DNA of 64,000 nucleotides from Aerococcus viridans (GTDB lineage: Bacteria; Bacillota; Bacilli; Lactobacillales; Aerococcaceae), in NCBI RefSeq assembly GCF_002083135.2, contig NZ_NBTM02000001.1, forward strand, positions 372,001 to 436,000, written 5' to 3'. Positions within the stretch are counted from its first letter, which is position 1. The number at the start of each line of letters is the position of its first letter. Positions 1 to 7,698 of this stretch are shown piece by piece. The notes under the pieces were generated by a model. The model was not told the DNA's origin. It ran no database searches and saw nothing but the letters and a program-made list of their open reading frames with translations. The position numbers were made by a program, and so were the translations under genes.

Positions 1-568
1 TCTCTTTAAAATCAGGTAGTACATCTGTTTCAAACCAAGGATTCTTCTTCATCCACCGCTGGTTTAAAGGGGACGGATGGACCAGGGGAAAATATTCTGG
101 TAAATAGTCCTTGTAATGTCTAACCGTTTCGGTCAGGTTTTTCTGCCGATCTTTCCCTAAGTAGTGTTTCTGTGAATAATTACCAACCAAGATAATGGTT
201 TCTAGATTGGGCATTTCCTTTAGAATTTGCGGGTGAAACTTGTCTGCGAATCCCTTTCTTGGTGGTTTGTCCCCGGTTTTGGCCTTACCTGGATAATAGA
301 AATCCATAGGTAACTGGGCAATTAAATCAGTTTTATAGAATAGATCCCTAGACATCCCCATCCAATCTCTTAGCCGGTCTCCCGACTGGTCATTCCAGAA
401 AAGCTGCGTCTCCTCTACTTTCTTACCAGGTGCTTGGCCGATAATGGCAATCCTGGCATTTTTTGAAGCATAGAAAACAGGTTTAATCCCACGGTCGGTA
501 AAGTCCTTGTTATAAGGATCGGCAATAATCTCTTGTTTGATTTCGTCAAAAATGGTTGATTTAGTCAT
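1..568 (-). CDS. Uracil-DNA glycosylase family protein (3'-truncated by window edge)
   Basis: Reading the minus strand from an ATG at 568 gives an open frame of about 189 codons that runs off the window without a stop. It shows the UDG-superfamily pattern: an early GQAPG motif near residue 45 (active-site/glycine loop) and a late HPSPLN motif. These are known to bind and excise uracil from DNA in family 4/5-like enzymes and their relatives. The N-terminus (MTKSTIFDEIKQ) resembles small stand-alone UDG-like proteins of lactic acid bacteria. Substrate activity is inferred from the superfamily only. The C-terminal residues lie outside the window, so the exact subfamily cannot be settled. Confidence 0.75.
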   Translation of the reverse strand, partial: MTKSTIFDEIKQEIIADPYNKDFTDRGIKPVFYASKNARIAIIGQAPGKKVEETQLFWNDQSGDRLRDWMGMSRDLFYKTDLIAQLPMDFYYPGKAKTGDKPPRKGFADKFHPQILKEMPNLETIILVGNYSQKHYLGKDRQKNLTETVRHYKDYLPEYFPLVHPSPLNQRWMKKNPWFETDVLPDFKE

Positions 569-626
569 AAAAATCACTACTCCTTATTAGGTCAATTATA
601 GCACGCAAAGTTTGTGCATATTGTAA

Positions 627-661
627 AAAGCAGGTAAAGGAAATATATCCCTACCTGCTTT
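627..661 (-). terminator. Intrinsic terminator after pepF
   Basis: A 10-bp perfect inverted repeat (627-636 with 652-661) is followed on the minus strand by a T-rich run. It lies 23 bases beyond the pepF stop codon and separates pepF from the UDG-like gene. Confidence 0.8.
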
Positions 662-683
662 AGCAACTTGTTTATATATTCCA

Positions 684-2486
684 TTAAACTAAATCTTCCG
701 ATTCAGCCAAGAATTCTTTCACGTCTGCTGCCGCTAAATCGATGGCAGCTTGCCAGAAATCTGGCTTAGTTAGGTCAGCGCCTAAATGTTTCATGGCCAA
801 TTCTTCAGTGGTCATCCGTCCTGTATCTTTCAATAAGGCGATGTAACGCTCTTCAAATCCTTCCGGTGCTTTCAAGTATTCGGCATAGATGCCTAAACTA
901 AACATGTAGCCAAATGTGTATGGGAAGTTATAGAATGGCACGTCATCGATGAAGAAGTGCAGCTTACTGGCCCAGAAATGTGGGTGTAGGTCATTAATGG
1001 CCCCACCAAAAGCTTCTTTTTGGGCTTGGGTCATCAATTCATTCAAACGACTTTCTGATACAAAACCGTCTTGGCGCTCAGTATAAAAGGCTGTTTCAAA
1101 CAAGAAACGAGACCGGATATTCATGAACATCGCGATAGCATTTTCCATTTTCGCGTTCAATAATTGTAGGCGCTCAGACTTACTTTTAGCCTGTTTTAAA
1201 TTGGCGTTAGCTACAATTGTTTCAGCGAAAGTCGACGCTGTTTCAGCCACATTCATAGCATAAGCTTGGTTAGACGGCGCTTCACTGGTTAACACATCAG
1301 AGTGGAAGGCGTGACCCAATTCGTGGGCCAAGGTTGATGTATCGTTTCTTGAGCCTGTAAAGGTCATAAAGATACGGGTTTCATCTTCGTTGATGGTTTC
1401 AGTACAGTAACCACCTGGACGCTTACCGGGACGGTCTTCTGCTTCAATCCACCGCTTGTCTATAGCTGATTGGGCGAAGTCCGCTAGCTTGTCCCCAAAG
1501 GTTCTGAAGTTTTCCACCACAAAGTCTGCCGCCTCATCATAAGTGAAGGTCGTTGGTTTGGTGTCCTCGAAATCTAGTGGCGCATCAACATCTTGCCAGT
1601 TCAACTCGTCTAGACCGAGTAAAGCCTTTTTCCGGTTTAAAAATTGGACAAAGGTATCTTTATTGGCTGCAACAGCTTCCCACATAGCTTCCACAGTTTC
1701 CGCTTTGATACGGTTATATTCTAGCGGTTCTTCCATGAAATTATTGTATCCATGAGCTTTTTGAGTGGTTAACCGGTAGCCAGCTAAGTGGTTTAAGACA
1801 TCAGCGAAGACTGGACCGTATTGAGCAAAGGTCTCTTCCCAAGCAGCGAAAATTTTCGCCCGGTTTTCAGGATTTGGGTCAGCGTACATGTTGTTCATGG
1901 CCTGTCCCACTGAATAATCGTGATGGCCGTCGTCTAAATCGACTGAAATCGTCATCACTGAAGCCGTCGTAGAATAGGTATTTGACCAACCAGATAAACC
2001 GTCGATTTGTAATTCAGATAAAAGAGCTTCCGCTTGATCATCTAACAAGCGTTTCGCATCGCGGCGGTCTTCCTCAAGGGTGAACGCAATTTCAGCCAAG
2101 CGAGGTTCCGCTAAAAAGTCCTGAAATGCGGCATCGCTTAGGGTCGCCAATTGTTTGTCTAACCCTTTGCGGGCAATCTCATAAGCTTGGTTTAAAGTCG
2201 CCACCTTATTAATTGCTGCCGAAGCGGCCTCGTCACGCATGTCTGCGTCAGATGCCATTTGGGCGTAGGTAATTAAAGTAGTGAAGTGGTTTAAGTATTG
2301 GTCAGCTTGATCAATAATATCCGCAAAAGTTGCTGGTGCGCCTGTTGCATTGATATCAAATGCCTGCATGTCTTTGATTAAGGCATCTCGTTTTTGGACT
2401 AGGGTTTCTAGTGCCTCTTGAAAGGCATTCCCTGTCACTCCGCCTTGATACATGGCGTCTAAATCCCAAGTGTCATTATATTTCAT
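684..2486 (-). CDS. pepF: Oligoendopeptidase F (M3B zinc metallopeptidase)
   Basis: The 600-residue length and whole-protein character match oligoendopeptidase F, a cytoplasmic zinc peptidase that cuts peptides of roughly 7-17 residues in peptide recycling. The zinc motif HELGH is at residues 388-392, with H388 and H392 as ligands and E389 as catalytic base. The N-terminal oligopeptidase-F domain (about 110-180) and the helical M3 catalytic domain (about 200-580) are both full length. The start is supported by an AGGAGAGG ribosome site just upstream. No signal peptide is present, as expected. It is a single gene closed by its own terminator. Paralogues (PepB, PepF2) share these motifs, so the exact paralogue is not certain. 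Confidence 0.93.
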   Translation of the reverse strand: MKYNDTWDLDAMYQGGVTGNAFQEALETLVQKRDALIKDMQAFDINATGAPATFADIIDQADQYLNHFTTLITYAQMASDADMRDEAASAAINKVATLNQAYEIARKGLDKQLATLSDAAFQDFLAEPRLAEIAFTLEEDRRDAKRLLDDQAEALLSELQIDGLSGWSNTYSTTASVMTISVDLDDGHHDYSVGQAMNNMYADPNPENRAKIFAAWEETFAQYGPVFADVLNHLAGYRLTTQKAHGYNNFMEEPLEYNRIKAETVEAMWEAVAANKDTFVQFLNRKKALLGLDELNWQDVDAPLDFEDTKPTTFTYDEAADFVVENFRTFGDKLADFAQSAIDKRWIEAEDRPGKRPGGYCTETINEDETRIFMTFTGSRNDTSTLAHELGHAFHSDVLTSEAPSNQAYAMNVAETASTFAETIVANANLKQAKSKSERLQLLNAKMENAIAMFMNIRSRFLFETAFYTERQDGFVSESRLNELMTQAQKEAFGGAINDLHPHFWASKLHFFIDDVPFYNFPYTFGYMFSLGIYAEYLKAPEGFEERYIALLKDTGRMTTEELAMKHLGADLTKPDFWQAAIDLAAADVKEFLAESEDLV

Positions 2487-2609
2487 TTAAAACCCTCTCC
2501 TCTTGTTTGTTTTCGCTATCGTTATTCTTTCCTATTTTACTCTTGATTGCAGTTTGATTCAAATCATTCAGAATGTACAGTACACTTATACCTTCGGCCT
2601 ACACCTTAC

Positions 2610-2677
2610 CTATCATTGCCTTAAAATCAGGATGTGATGTATGGCGTCCAGACCGGAGATGCTGGACAAATAGTGCC
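2610..2677 (+). repeat. Dispersed intergenic repeat, element A (copy 1)
   Basis: A 29-base core starting at 2610 (CTATCATTGCCTTAAAATCA, continuing GGATGTGAT) recurs with one difference in reverse orientation at 32741-32769. Weaker similarity continues for a further 35-40 bases. The element lies between genes in both places. Confidence 0.7.
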
Positions 2678-2694
2678 GTATCATAGTGTGACGT

Positions 2695-2773
2695 CGGCCT
2701 TACACCTTAGAAACCGAACAATTACTGTAAGTAATTAGCGTAATTTGGGAAGCATCGGAAGGGTTTGGCTTTT
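2695..2773 (+). repeat. Dispersed intergenic repeat, element B (copy 1)
   Basis: About 79 bases align by eye with the reverse complement of 12151-12231, sharing CTTACACCTTA, CCGAACAATTACTG and a GGAAG.GTTTG.CTTTT end at roughly 75-80 percent identity. Both copies sit between convergent or unrelated genes. The repeat is non-coding as far as I can tell. Confidence 0.7.
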
Positions 2774-2857
2774 GTCAAACAGCCGTCGGAACGCAGTAAC
2801 ATACGGATGTCTATGCGTAAGAAGAGCCCGATATTAAGACTAATGTTAGATTAGGTA

Positions 2858-2889
2858 AAAAGGTCGCGAAAATGAATTCGCGACCTTTT
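2858..2889 (-). terminator. Intrinsic terminator
   Basis: A 13-bp perfect inverted repeat (2858-2870 with 2877-2889) with a 6-base loop; the ends are T-rich on both strands. It sits 11 bases downstream of the small membrane gene on the minus strand. Confidence 0.85.
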
Positions 2890-2900
2890 GTAATGCCTAC

Positions 2901-3083
2901 TTATTTTTTTCGTTTCTTTTCTAATTCCATGACAAAACCAACGATGATGATGGCCGCGAAAATAAAGCGGAATGGTGTTTGGAATTGTTCTGGGTTTGGT
3001 ACTGTTAAAATCGTGATCATATAAACCACGAAGAAGACGATTAAGGCGGCACGCCAACCTAAGTCTTTGAATTTTTGCCACAT
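2901..3083 (-). CDS. Small two-helix membrane protein
   Basis: A 60-residue protein with a short cytoplasmic-looking N-terminus (MWQKFKDLGWR), two hydrophobic stretches (about 12-28 and 38-54) and a Lys/Arg-rich tail (ELEKKRKK). This is the profile of a helical-hairpin membrane protein. It follows the nucleoid-associated gene by about 50 bases on the same strand and ends just before a strong terminator, so the two probably share a transcript. I do not recognise a family. A longer overlapping frame on the same strand has no such organisation and is not favoured. Confidence 0.6.
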   Translation of the reverse strand: MWQKFKDLGWRAALIVFFVVYMITILTVPNPEQFQTPFRFIFAAIIIVGFVMELEKKRKK

Positions 3084-3132
3084 ATAGGTAAACCTCTCTA
3101 ATGTTATCCGTCATTTAGACAATGGTGGTAGT

Positions 3133-4140
3133 CTAGAACATATTTTTAATTTTTTCGATATTTTTAATTTCGACTGACAGTGTGCCATCCGGGTTGTTTT
3201 TGATTTCAACCACTTCTGGGTCATTAAACAAGTCTAAGGGAATAGATAATTCAATTCCGTTTTCAAACTTGAATTTTTGGCGTTGCATGTTGTTCCCTAA
3301 AAGTTCCGGCATATAAGGTGTTTCATCAGCCAAACCTTGTTCCTTGGTTTCTTCAAAGTAGGCTTGTTTTCGGGAGAAATTGTCCCCGTACATGACTTCA
3401 GCAATCGCTTGGTTATCAATCGCTTGTGTTTCATGAATAGTGTCATGCAGGATTTGTTTTACCTCGGCCAGGTCTTGATAGTCATCTTCTCCAAATTTCT
3501 TGGCGGTTTTAGCGATGGCTTTTTTGATGATGTTCACTGATTCTTTCATACTTGGGTTGGTTTGGATATCCAAGAAGATTTCACTTAGATAGTTAATCCG
3601 CTCCCCGTATTCTTCGATCAGGTGTTTCTTCTCAATCAAGAAGTACTCTTCTGTATCGATGCAGTATAAGAACCCTTCGTCGATAGCTTGGGTTGGGCTA
3701 GGCAGAATGGCGCGGTTGATAATTAGGTCATTTTTCAAGTTGTCCTGGTCATACTCTACGTAGTGGGTGTAGGATTCGTTGTGGTTTAACTTGAACATGC
3801 CGATAAAATAAGCTTCGTCTAGCCAGAATCCTGTCCACAATAAATCTGCTGGTTTGATATCCGGGTTTAATTTTGTGAAATTGAAAAAACGGTTGGTCAG
3901 TTTTTGTGTGCCATGTAGGAAGTTTTCCGATTGATTCATGCCCACTAAAATTTCCTTAGCTGGACTTCTATCAGGTAGCTTGCCTACTTTTTGCTGTGCC
4001 GTATACATGATTTTAGTCATCATTTTGTCAATATATTCAATCATATATTGCTCTTTATGGTCTAAAAGTGTCTGTGATAAGACCGCTTCGTTGGTGTTGG
4101 TATCAAAGATATGTAAAACTGCGGCATCAATCCGTAACAT
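3133..4140 (-). CDS. Nucleoid-associated protein (NA37/YejK family)
   Basis: A 335-residue protein of the 37-kDa nucleoid-associated family (YejK/NdpA type). The family is known as abundant DNA-bound proteins of unclear function in Gram-negatives and is found sporadically in lactic acid bacteria. Recognisable features are the N-terminal segment (LRIDAAVLHIFD), the central LLWTGFWLDEAYFIGMFKLNH strand region, and the C-terminal FKFENGIELSIPLDLF segment. I place the start at the ATG at 4140. It has an AAAGAGGG ribosome site seven bases upstream; an ATG eight codons earlier has its Shine-Dalgarno directly abutting it. It is divergent from the alkaline phosphatase gene. Confidence 0.8.
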   Translation of the reverse strand: MLRIDAAVLHIFDTNTNEAVLSQTLLDHKEQYMIEYIDKMMTKIMYTAQQKVGKLPDRSPAKEILVGMNQSENFLHGTQKLTNRFFNFTKLNPDIKPADLLWTGFWLDEAYFIGMFKLNHNESYTHYVEYDQDNLKNDLIINRAILPSPTQAIDEGFLYCIDTEEYFLIEKKHLIEEYGERINYLSEIFLDIQTNPSMKESVNIIKKAIAKTAKKFGEDDYQDLAEVKQILHDTIHETQAIDNQAIAEVMYGDNFSRKQAYFEETKEQGLADETPYMPELLGNNMQRQKFKFENGIELSIPLDLFNDPEVVEIKNNPDGTLSVEIKNIEKIKNMF

Positions 4141-4272
4141 GTCGTATCCCTCTTTCTTTAGCATTCCTTTCTATTTTAACTTATAATAGGCTTGTAGGAT
4201 AGAAAAGATGGTATTGATTTGAAAAAACGCATCAATATGACAAGTGATTACTGAAAGGAAGCAGCATAGATT

Positions 4273-5583
4273 ATGGTAGCTAGTAATGAGCAATTTCCCC
4301 ACCAACCGAAGAACATTATTTTCATGGTGTCCGACGGGATGAGCGTTTCACTCGCCTCAGCCTACCGAGAATACCTTCATCAAGACGTTGGTCACTTTAG
4401 AAAGCCAAGCATCTTTAACCAATACTTGGTTGGCCAACAATCCACTTATTCCTTTGATCCTTGGGCGACGATTACCGATTCTGCCGCCTCTTCAACAGCC
4501 ATGGCTACTGGTGTCAAAACTATGAATGGTGTCATTGGCCTAGACAAACAATTGAGCCGGGTAGACTCTGCTTTAGAGATTGCCAAATTGAACAATAAAA
4601 AAACAGGGATTGTCGTGACCGCTGAAATCAGCCACGCAACGCCTGCAGGTTTTGCGGCCCATGTAGAAAGCCGCTTAGATTATTTTGATATTGCTGATCA
4701 ATACTTAGACGATACCATTGAAGGTAAGCAAAAAATTGACGTCATGCTTGGTGGTGGCCGTAAACATTTTATCCGCCCAGACCGAAATTTAGCCCAAGAA
4801 TTTGAAAATCTCGGCTATGATATCGTCCATACCAAACATGAACTCTTCAATTCTCACAACCCACAAGTTCTTGGTTTATTCTCCGAATTTGGGGTTCCAA
4901 TGGCTATTGATCGTTGGTCAAATGTGACCCCTAGTCTTGGTGAAATGGTCCATTCTGCCATCCGCCGATTGGATACTGGTGATGAAGGTTTCTTCCTAAT
5001 GGTTGAAGGGAGTCAAATTGACTGGGCTGCCCACCATAAAGATGTGGTTGGGATCATGAGTGAAATTGATGATTTCGCCGGCGCCTTTCAAGTAGCTATT
5101 GATTTCGCCAAGCAAGACGGAGATACCCTTGTCATTGCAACGTCTGACCATGCAACCGGTGGGATGACTATGGGGGCTAATAATATCGATTCTTGGTTGC
5201 CTGACTATATTCGAAAAGTCAAAGCAACTCCTCAACACATTGCTGAGCTGACCCAAGAAACTAATGACTGGGTTGAAGTAATTCGTCGTAACATCCAATT
5301 TGAATTATCTTCTACTGAGAAAAACCAGTTACGGTCTATCTACCATACTTATGTCTATACTTACGAAGAAAAGGTCAGCCGCTTGACCCAAGCCATTCGA
5401 GACATTGTAGACCGCCGTTCTAATACGGGCTGGACAACAGGTAACCATACGGGTGAAGACGTCAATGTCTATGCTTATGGACCCGGGTCTGACTACTTTA
5501 GAGGCTGGCATGAAAATGCGGAAAACGGGCAACTACTAAAAATATTAGCCGCTGGCTTATCACCAGACGACGATAACTATTAA
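4273..5583 (+). CDS. Alkaline phosphatase (PhoA-type), no signal peptide
   Basis: A 436-residue PhoA-superfamily phosphomonoesterase. All the metal and catalytic motifs can be seen: metal-binding D21 in SDGM; the nucleophile region TDSAASSTA with S70 as the expected phosphoserine; HATPAGFAAH; GGGRKHF; the MVEGSQIDWAAHH metal motif; TSDHATGG; and GNHTGEDV near the C-terminus. These enzymes hydrolyse phosphomonoesters using two zincs and one magnesium. The family is normally exported, but this protein starts directly on MVASNEQFPHQP with no hydrophobic leader. An in-frame TAG at 4267-4269 rules out a longer start. It is monocistronic, with an AAGGAAG ribosome site and a strong 3' terminator. 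Confidence 0.9.
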   Translation: MVASNEQFPHQPKNIIFMVSDGMSVSLASAYREYLHQDVGHFRKPSIFNQYLVGQQSTYSFDPWATITDSAASSTAMATGVKTMNGVIGLDKQLSRVDSALEIAKLNNKKTGIVVTAEISHATPAGFAAHVESRLDYFDIADQYLDDTIEGKQKIDVMLGGGRKHFIRPDRNLAQEFENLGYDIVHTKHELFNSHNPQVLGLFSEFGVPMAIDRWSNVTPSLGEMVHSAIRRLDTGDEGFFLMVEGSQIDWAAHHKDVVGIMSEIDDFAGAFQVAIDFAKQDGDTLVIATSDHATGGMTMGANNIDSWLPDYIRKVKATPQHIAELTQETNDWVEVIRRNIQFELSSTEKNQLRSIYHTYVYTYEEKVSRLTQAIRDIVDRRSNTGWTTGNHTGEDVNVYAYGPGSDYFRGWHENAENGQLLKILAAGLSPDDDNY

Positions 5584-5591
5584 AATATTGA

Positions 5592-5631
5592 AAAAAGCAG
5601 TAGCGCGATTGAAGTCGCGCTACTGCTTTTT
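5592..5631. terminator. Bidirectional terminator between alkaline phosphatase and galU
   Basis: A 17-bp perfect inverted repeat (5592-5608 with 5615-5631) with A- and T-rich ends. It lies between two converging genes and can serve both. Confidence 0.9.
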
Positions 5632-5639
5632 AAGTTCGG

Positions 5640-6542
5640 TTATTTCAATGTTGGGATAATGTCGTTTTTCAAGTATTCACGGAAACCGTCTGCTGTTTCT
5701 TCGTGACGTAAGGCGAATTGAATGCTGGCTTTTAGTAAACCTAATGGTTCCCCAACTTCATACCATTCACCTTGATAGTCATAGGCTTTTAACTTGTCGC
5801 CTTTAGCTAAGTGGTTGATGGCATCTGTTAGTTCTACTTCACCTGAGAAAGAATTTTCTGGAATGGCTTCAATGGCATCGAAAATCTCTGGTGGTAAAAT
5901 GTAACGACCAATCGCCGCTAATTTTTCTTCGGTTTCATTTTGTGGTTTTTCTTCAAATTTATCGATATTGTAGATACCAGCTTCACCGTTACCAGAAGTC
6001 GTCATAATCCCGTAAGAAGAAGTTTCTTTGGCTGGTACACTAGCCCCAGCAATTAATAAGGCATCATCCGCTAAATTAGTTTGGTAGCAATCCATCATTT
6101 GTTTTGATAATGGTTTTTCACCTGGCGCATTCACCACGATGTCGTCTCCTAATAGTAATAAGAAGGGTTCGTCACCCACGAATGATTTTGCTTGGAAAAT
6201 AGCGTCCCCTAATCCTTTTGGATAGTGCTGACGTTTGAATTGAATATTCAATAATGACGTGTCTTCAACCATCTTCAACAACTTATCTTTGTGTTTTTGT
6301 TTCAAGTTGTCTTCTAAATCAAAGTTTGCATCAAAATGGTCTTCTACTGAACGTTTGTTACGTCCGGTAATAATTAAAATCTCTTCAATACCACTTTCAA
6401 TTGCCTCTTCAACAATAAACTGGATGGATGGTTTATCTAAGATTGGAATAATCTCTTTTGCCATCGCTTTAGTTGCTGGTAAGAACCGCGTTCCTAAACC
6501 ACCAGCTGGAATTACTGCTTTTTTAATCTGTTGTTTAGCCAT
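5640..6542 (-). CDS. galU: UTP-glucose-1-phosphate uridylyltransferase
   Basis: A 300-residue GalU: it makes UDP-glucose from UTP and glucose-1-phosphate for cell-wall teichoic acid, glycolipid and polysaccharide synthesis in the cytoplasm. The nucleotide-binding motif GGLGTRFLPATK is at residues 14-25. The LLLLGDD metal/UDP region, the EKP motif (KFEEKP) and the GEVELTDAI region are all in place. Length and ends match the family. It has its own ribosome site and lies between a bidirectional terminator and the divergent-looking spacer to corA. Paralogues such as HasC/GtaB have the same activity. Confidence 0.95.
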   Translation of the reverse strand: MAKQQIKKAVIPAGGLGTRFLPATKAMAKEIIPILDKPSIQFIVEEAIESGIEEILIITGRNKRSVEDHFDANFDLEDNLKQKHKDKLLKMVEDTSLLNIQFKRQHYPKGLGDAIFQAKSFVGDEPFLLLLGDDIVVNAPGEKPLSKQMMDCYQTNLADDALLIAGASVPAKETSSYGIMTTSGNGEAGIYNIDKFEEKPQNETEEKLAAIGRYILPPEIFDAIEAIPENSFSGEVELTDAINHLAKGDKLKAYDYQGEWYEVGEPLGLLKASIQFALRHEETADGFREYLKNDIIPTLK

Positions 6543-6639
6543 AATAGCCTCCTTGATTATACTATCTTTATCTTAGCATAATTTACTTTCAACTAGGAAG
6601 GTAAACGGTCATTTTTCAAAAAATTTACAATCCAAGCAA

Positions 6640-7617
6640 TCATTTAAACAAATTCATCCGGTCTATAATAAAGTAAATAATAACCGACAAGATAATCGAA
6701 CCGACTAAAATAATAGAAAAACCGTGGACATTATCTTCAAGTGGTAAAGCTACGTTCATCCCCCAAAGACCTGCTGTAATCGTCGGCACGGTCATAATAA
6801 TGGTAATAACCGTTAGCCGTTTCATAACATCATTCAAGTTATTTGAAATAACATTCGACAGCATATCGTTCAGTTTATCAATGACCGCCATGTCGTTTTC
6901 AATCATGGTTACTGCCTGGTTCATCTCGATTTGTACTCTATTAAGGACCCTTTCGTGGTAGCGGGTGTCGTTTTCCAATTGGTTAAAGTATTGGTTAATC
7001 CGGCTCAAAGTCTTGGCATTATTATGGACCGCGGTGGATAAGTATACCAGCCCCTTATTGACGTTAATTAAGGCATAAGACACGTTATTTTTAGTAGAAT
7101 GACGGGCTTCCTCCTCAGCTTGCTTAATCAAGCCATGCATAATGGTGACCGCATCGATATGGGCCTGAGCCACCTCATAAAACATGTACATGACAAAGGC
7201 GTAGGCAGAGGTCATCGGAAAGTCAGAAGGAAAATTTAACCGCTGAATATCCAACATAAAAGGCATGTCGGTATGGTTCATAAAAGTCATCACCAAATCC
7301 TGCCCCATGACAATCACTAGTGGGGCTGTGTGATAGGTATTCTCGCTAATTACCTCATGACCATAGGGATACTGGATAATGATATAGGTAAATAGGTCGC
7401 CGGCATCATTTCGGTAATACTCAATCCAAGACGTTTCAAACTGGTCATAGACATACTCCCCGAAATGGACTGGCAAGTGGTAGTCTTCAAGCACCTGCCG
7501 GACTTCCCCCTTATCCGGATTTTCATAATGCAACCAGGTTAGTTGCTTGACTTCATTGGCCAAGCCATCTTGAAACTGGTTCTCTTGGTCAAATTGAATC
7601 ACTTTTTGGTAAACCAT
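6640..7617 (-). CDS. CorA-family divalent metal transporter
   Basis: A 325-residue CorA-type channel for Mg2+ or a related divalent ion. It has a long soluble N-terminal domain and helical linker (about 130-260). Two C-terminal membrane helices follow: the first ends in the signature GMN at residues 286-288, and the second is at about 298-318, followed by a short basic tail. Start MVYQKVIQFD is preceded by a GGAGGA ribosome site. The gene sits between galU and murC with its own spacer. The sequence does not show which metal is preferred; the LPLEDN loop differs from the classical (M)PEL motif. Confidence 0.88.
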   Translation of the reverse strand: MVYQKVIQFDQENQFQDGLANEVKQLTWLHYENPDKGEVRQVLEDYHLPVHFGEYVYDQFETSWIEYYRNDAGDLFTYIIIQYPYGHEVISENTYHTAPLVIVMGQDLVMTFMNHTDMPFMLDIQRLNFPSDFPMTSAYAFVMYMFYEVAQAHIDAVTIMHGLIKQAEEEARHSTKNNVSYALINVNKGLVYLSTAVHNNAKTLSRINQYFNQLENDTRYHERVLNRVQIEMNQAVTMIENDMAVIDKLNDMLSNVISNNLNDVMKRLTVITIIMTVPTITAGLWGMNVALPLEDNVHGFSIILVGSIILSVIIYFIIDRMNLFK

Positions 7618-7660
7618 CTAATCCTCCTCCCAACGCTGGTACAACGCTTTCTCTTCGCAA

Positions 7661-7685
7661 AAAGGCCAGCACAAAGCCGACCTTT
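7661..7685 (-). terminator. Intrinsic terminator after murC
   Basis: A 10-bp stem (7661-7670 with 7676-7685, two G-U pairs on the minus-strand RNA) with a 5-base loop is followed by a short T run. It lies just downstream of the murC stop. Confidence 0.7.
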
Positions 7686-7698
7686 CAATTCTTTTATT

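Larger units (their letters stand above)
2487..2857. other. Intergenic region with repeat elements
   Basis: About 370 bases with no credible gene. It holds two imperfect direct repeats about 100 bp apart (a TCGGCC(T)TACACCTTA core at about 2594 and 2694). It also carries copies of two dispersed elements described separately (2610-2677 and 2695-2773). I see no convincing promoter for pepF here beyond AT-rich sequence next to the gene. Confidence 0.5.

Noticed and set aside
2851-3114. Longer minus-strand frame overlapping the small membrane protein
   Set aside because: It runs through the terminator at 2858-2889 and shows no protein-like pattern; the 60-residue frame has clear membrane helices.
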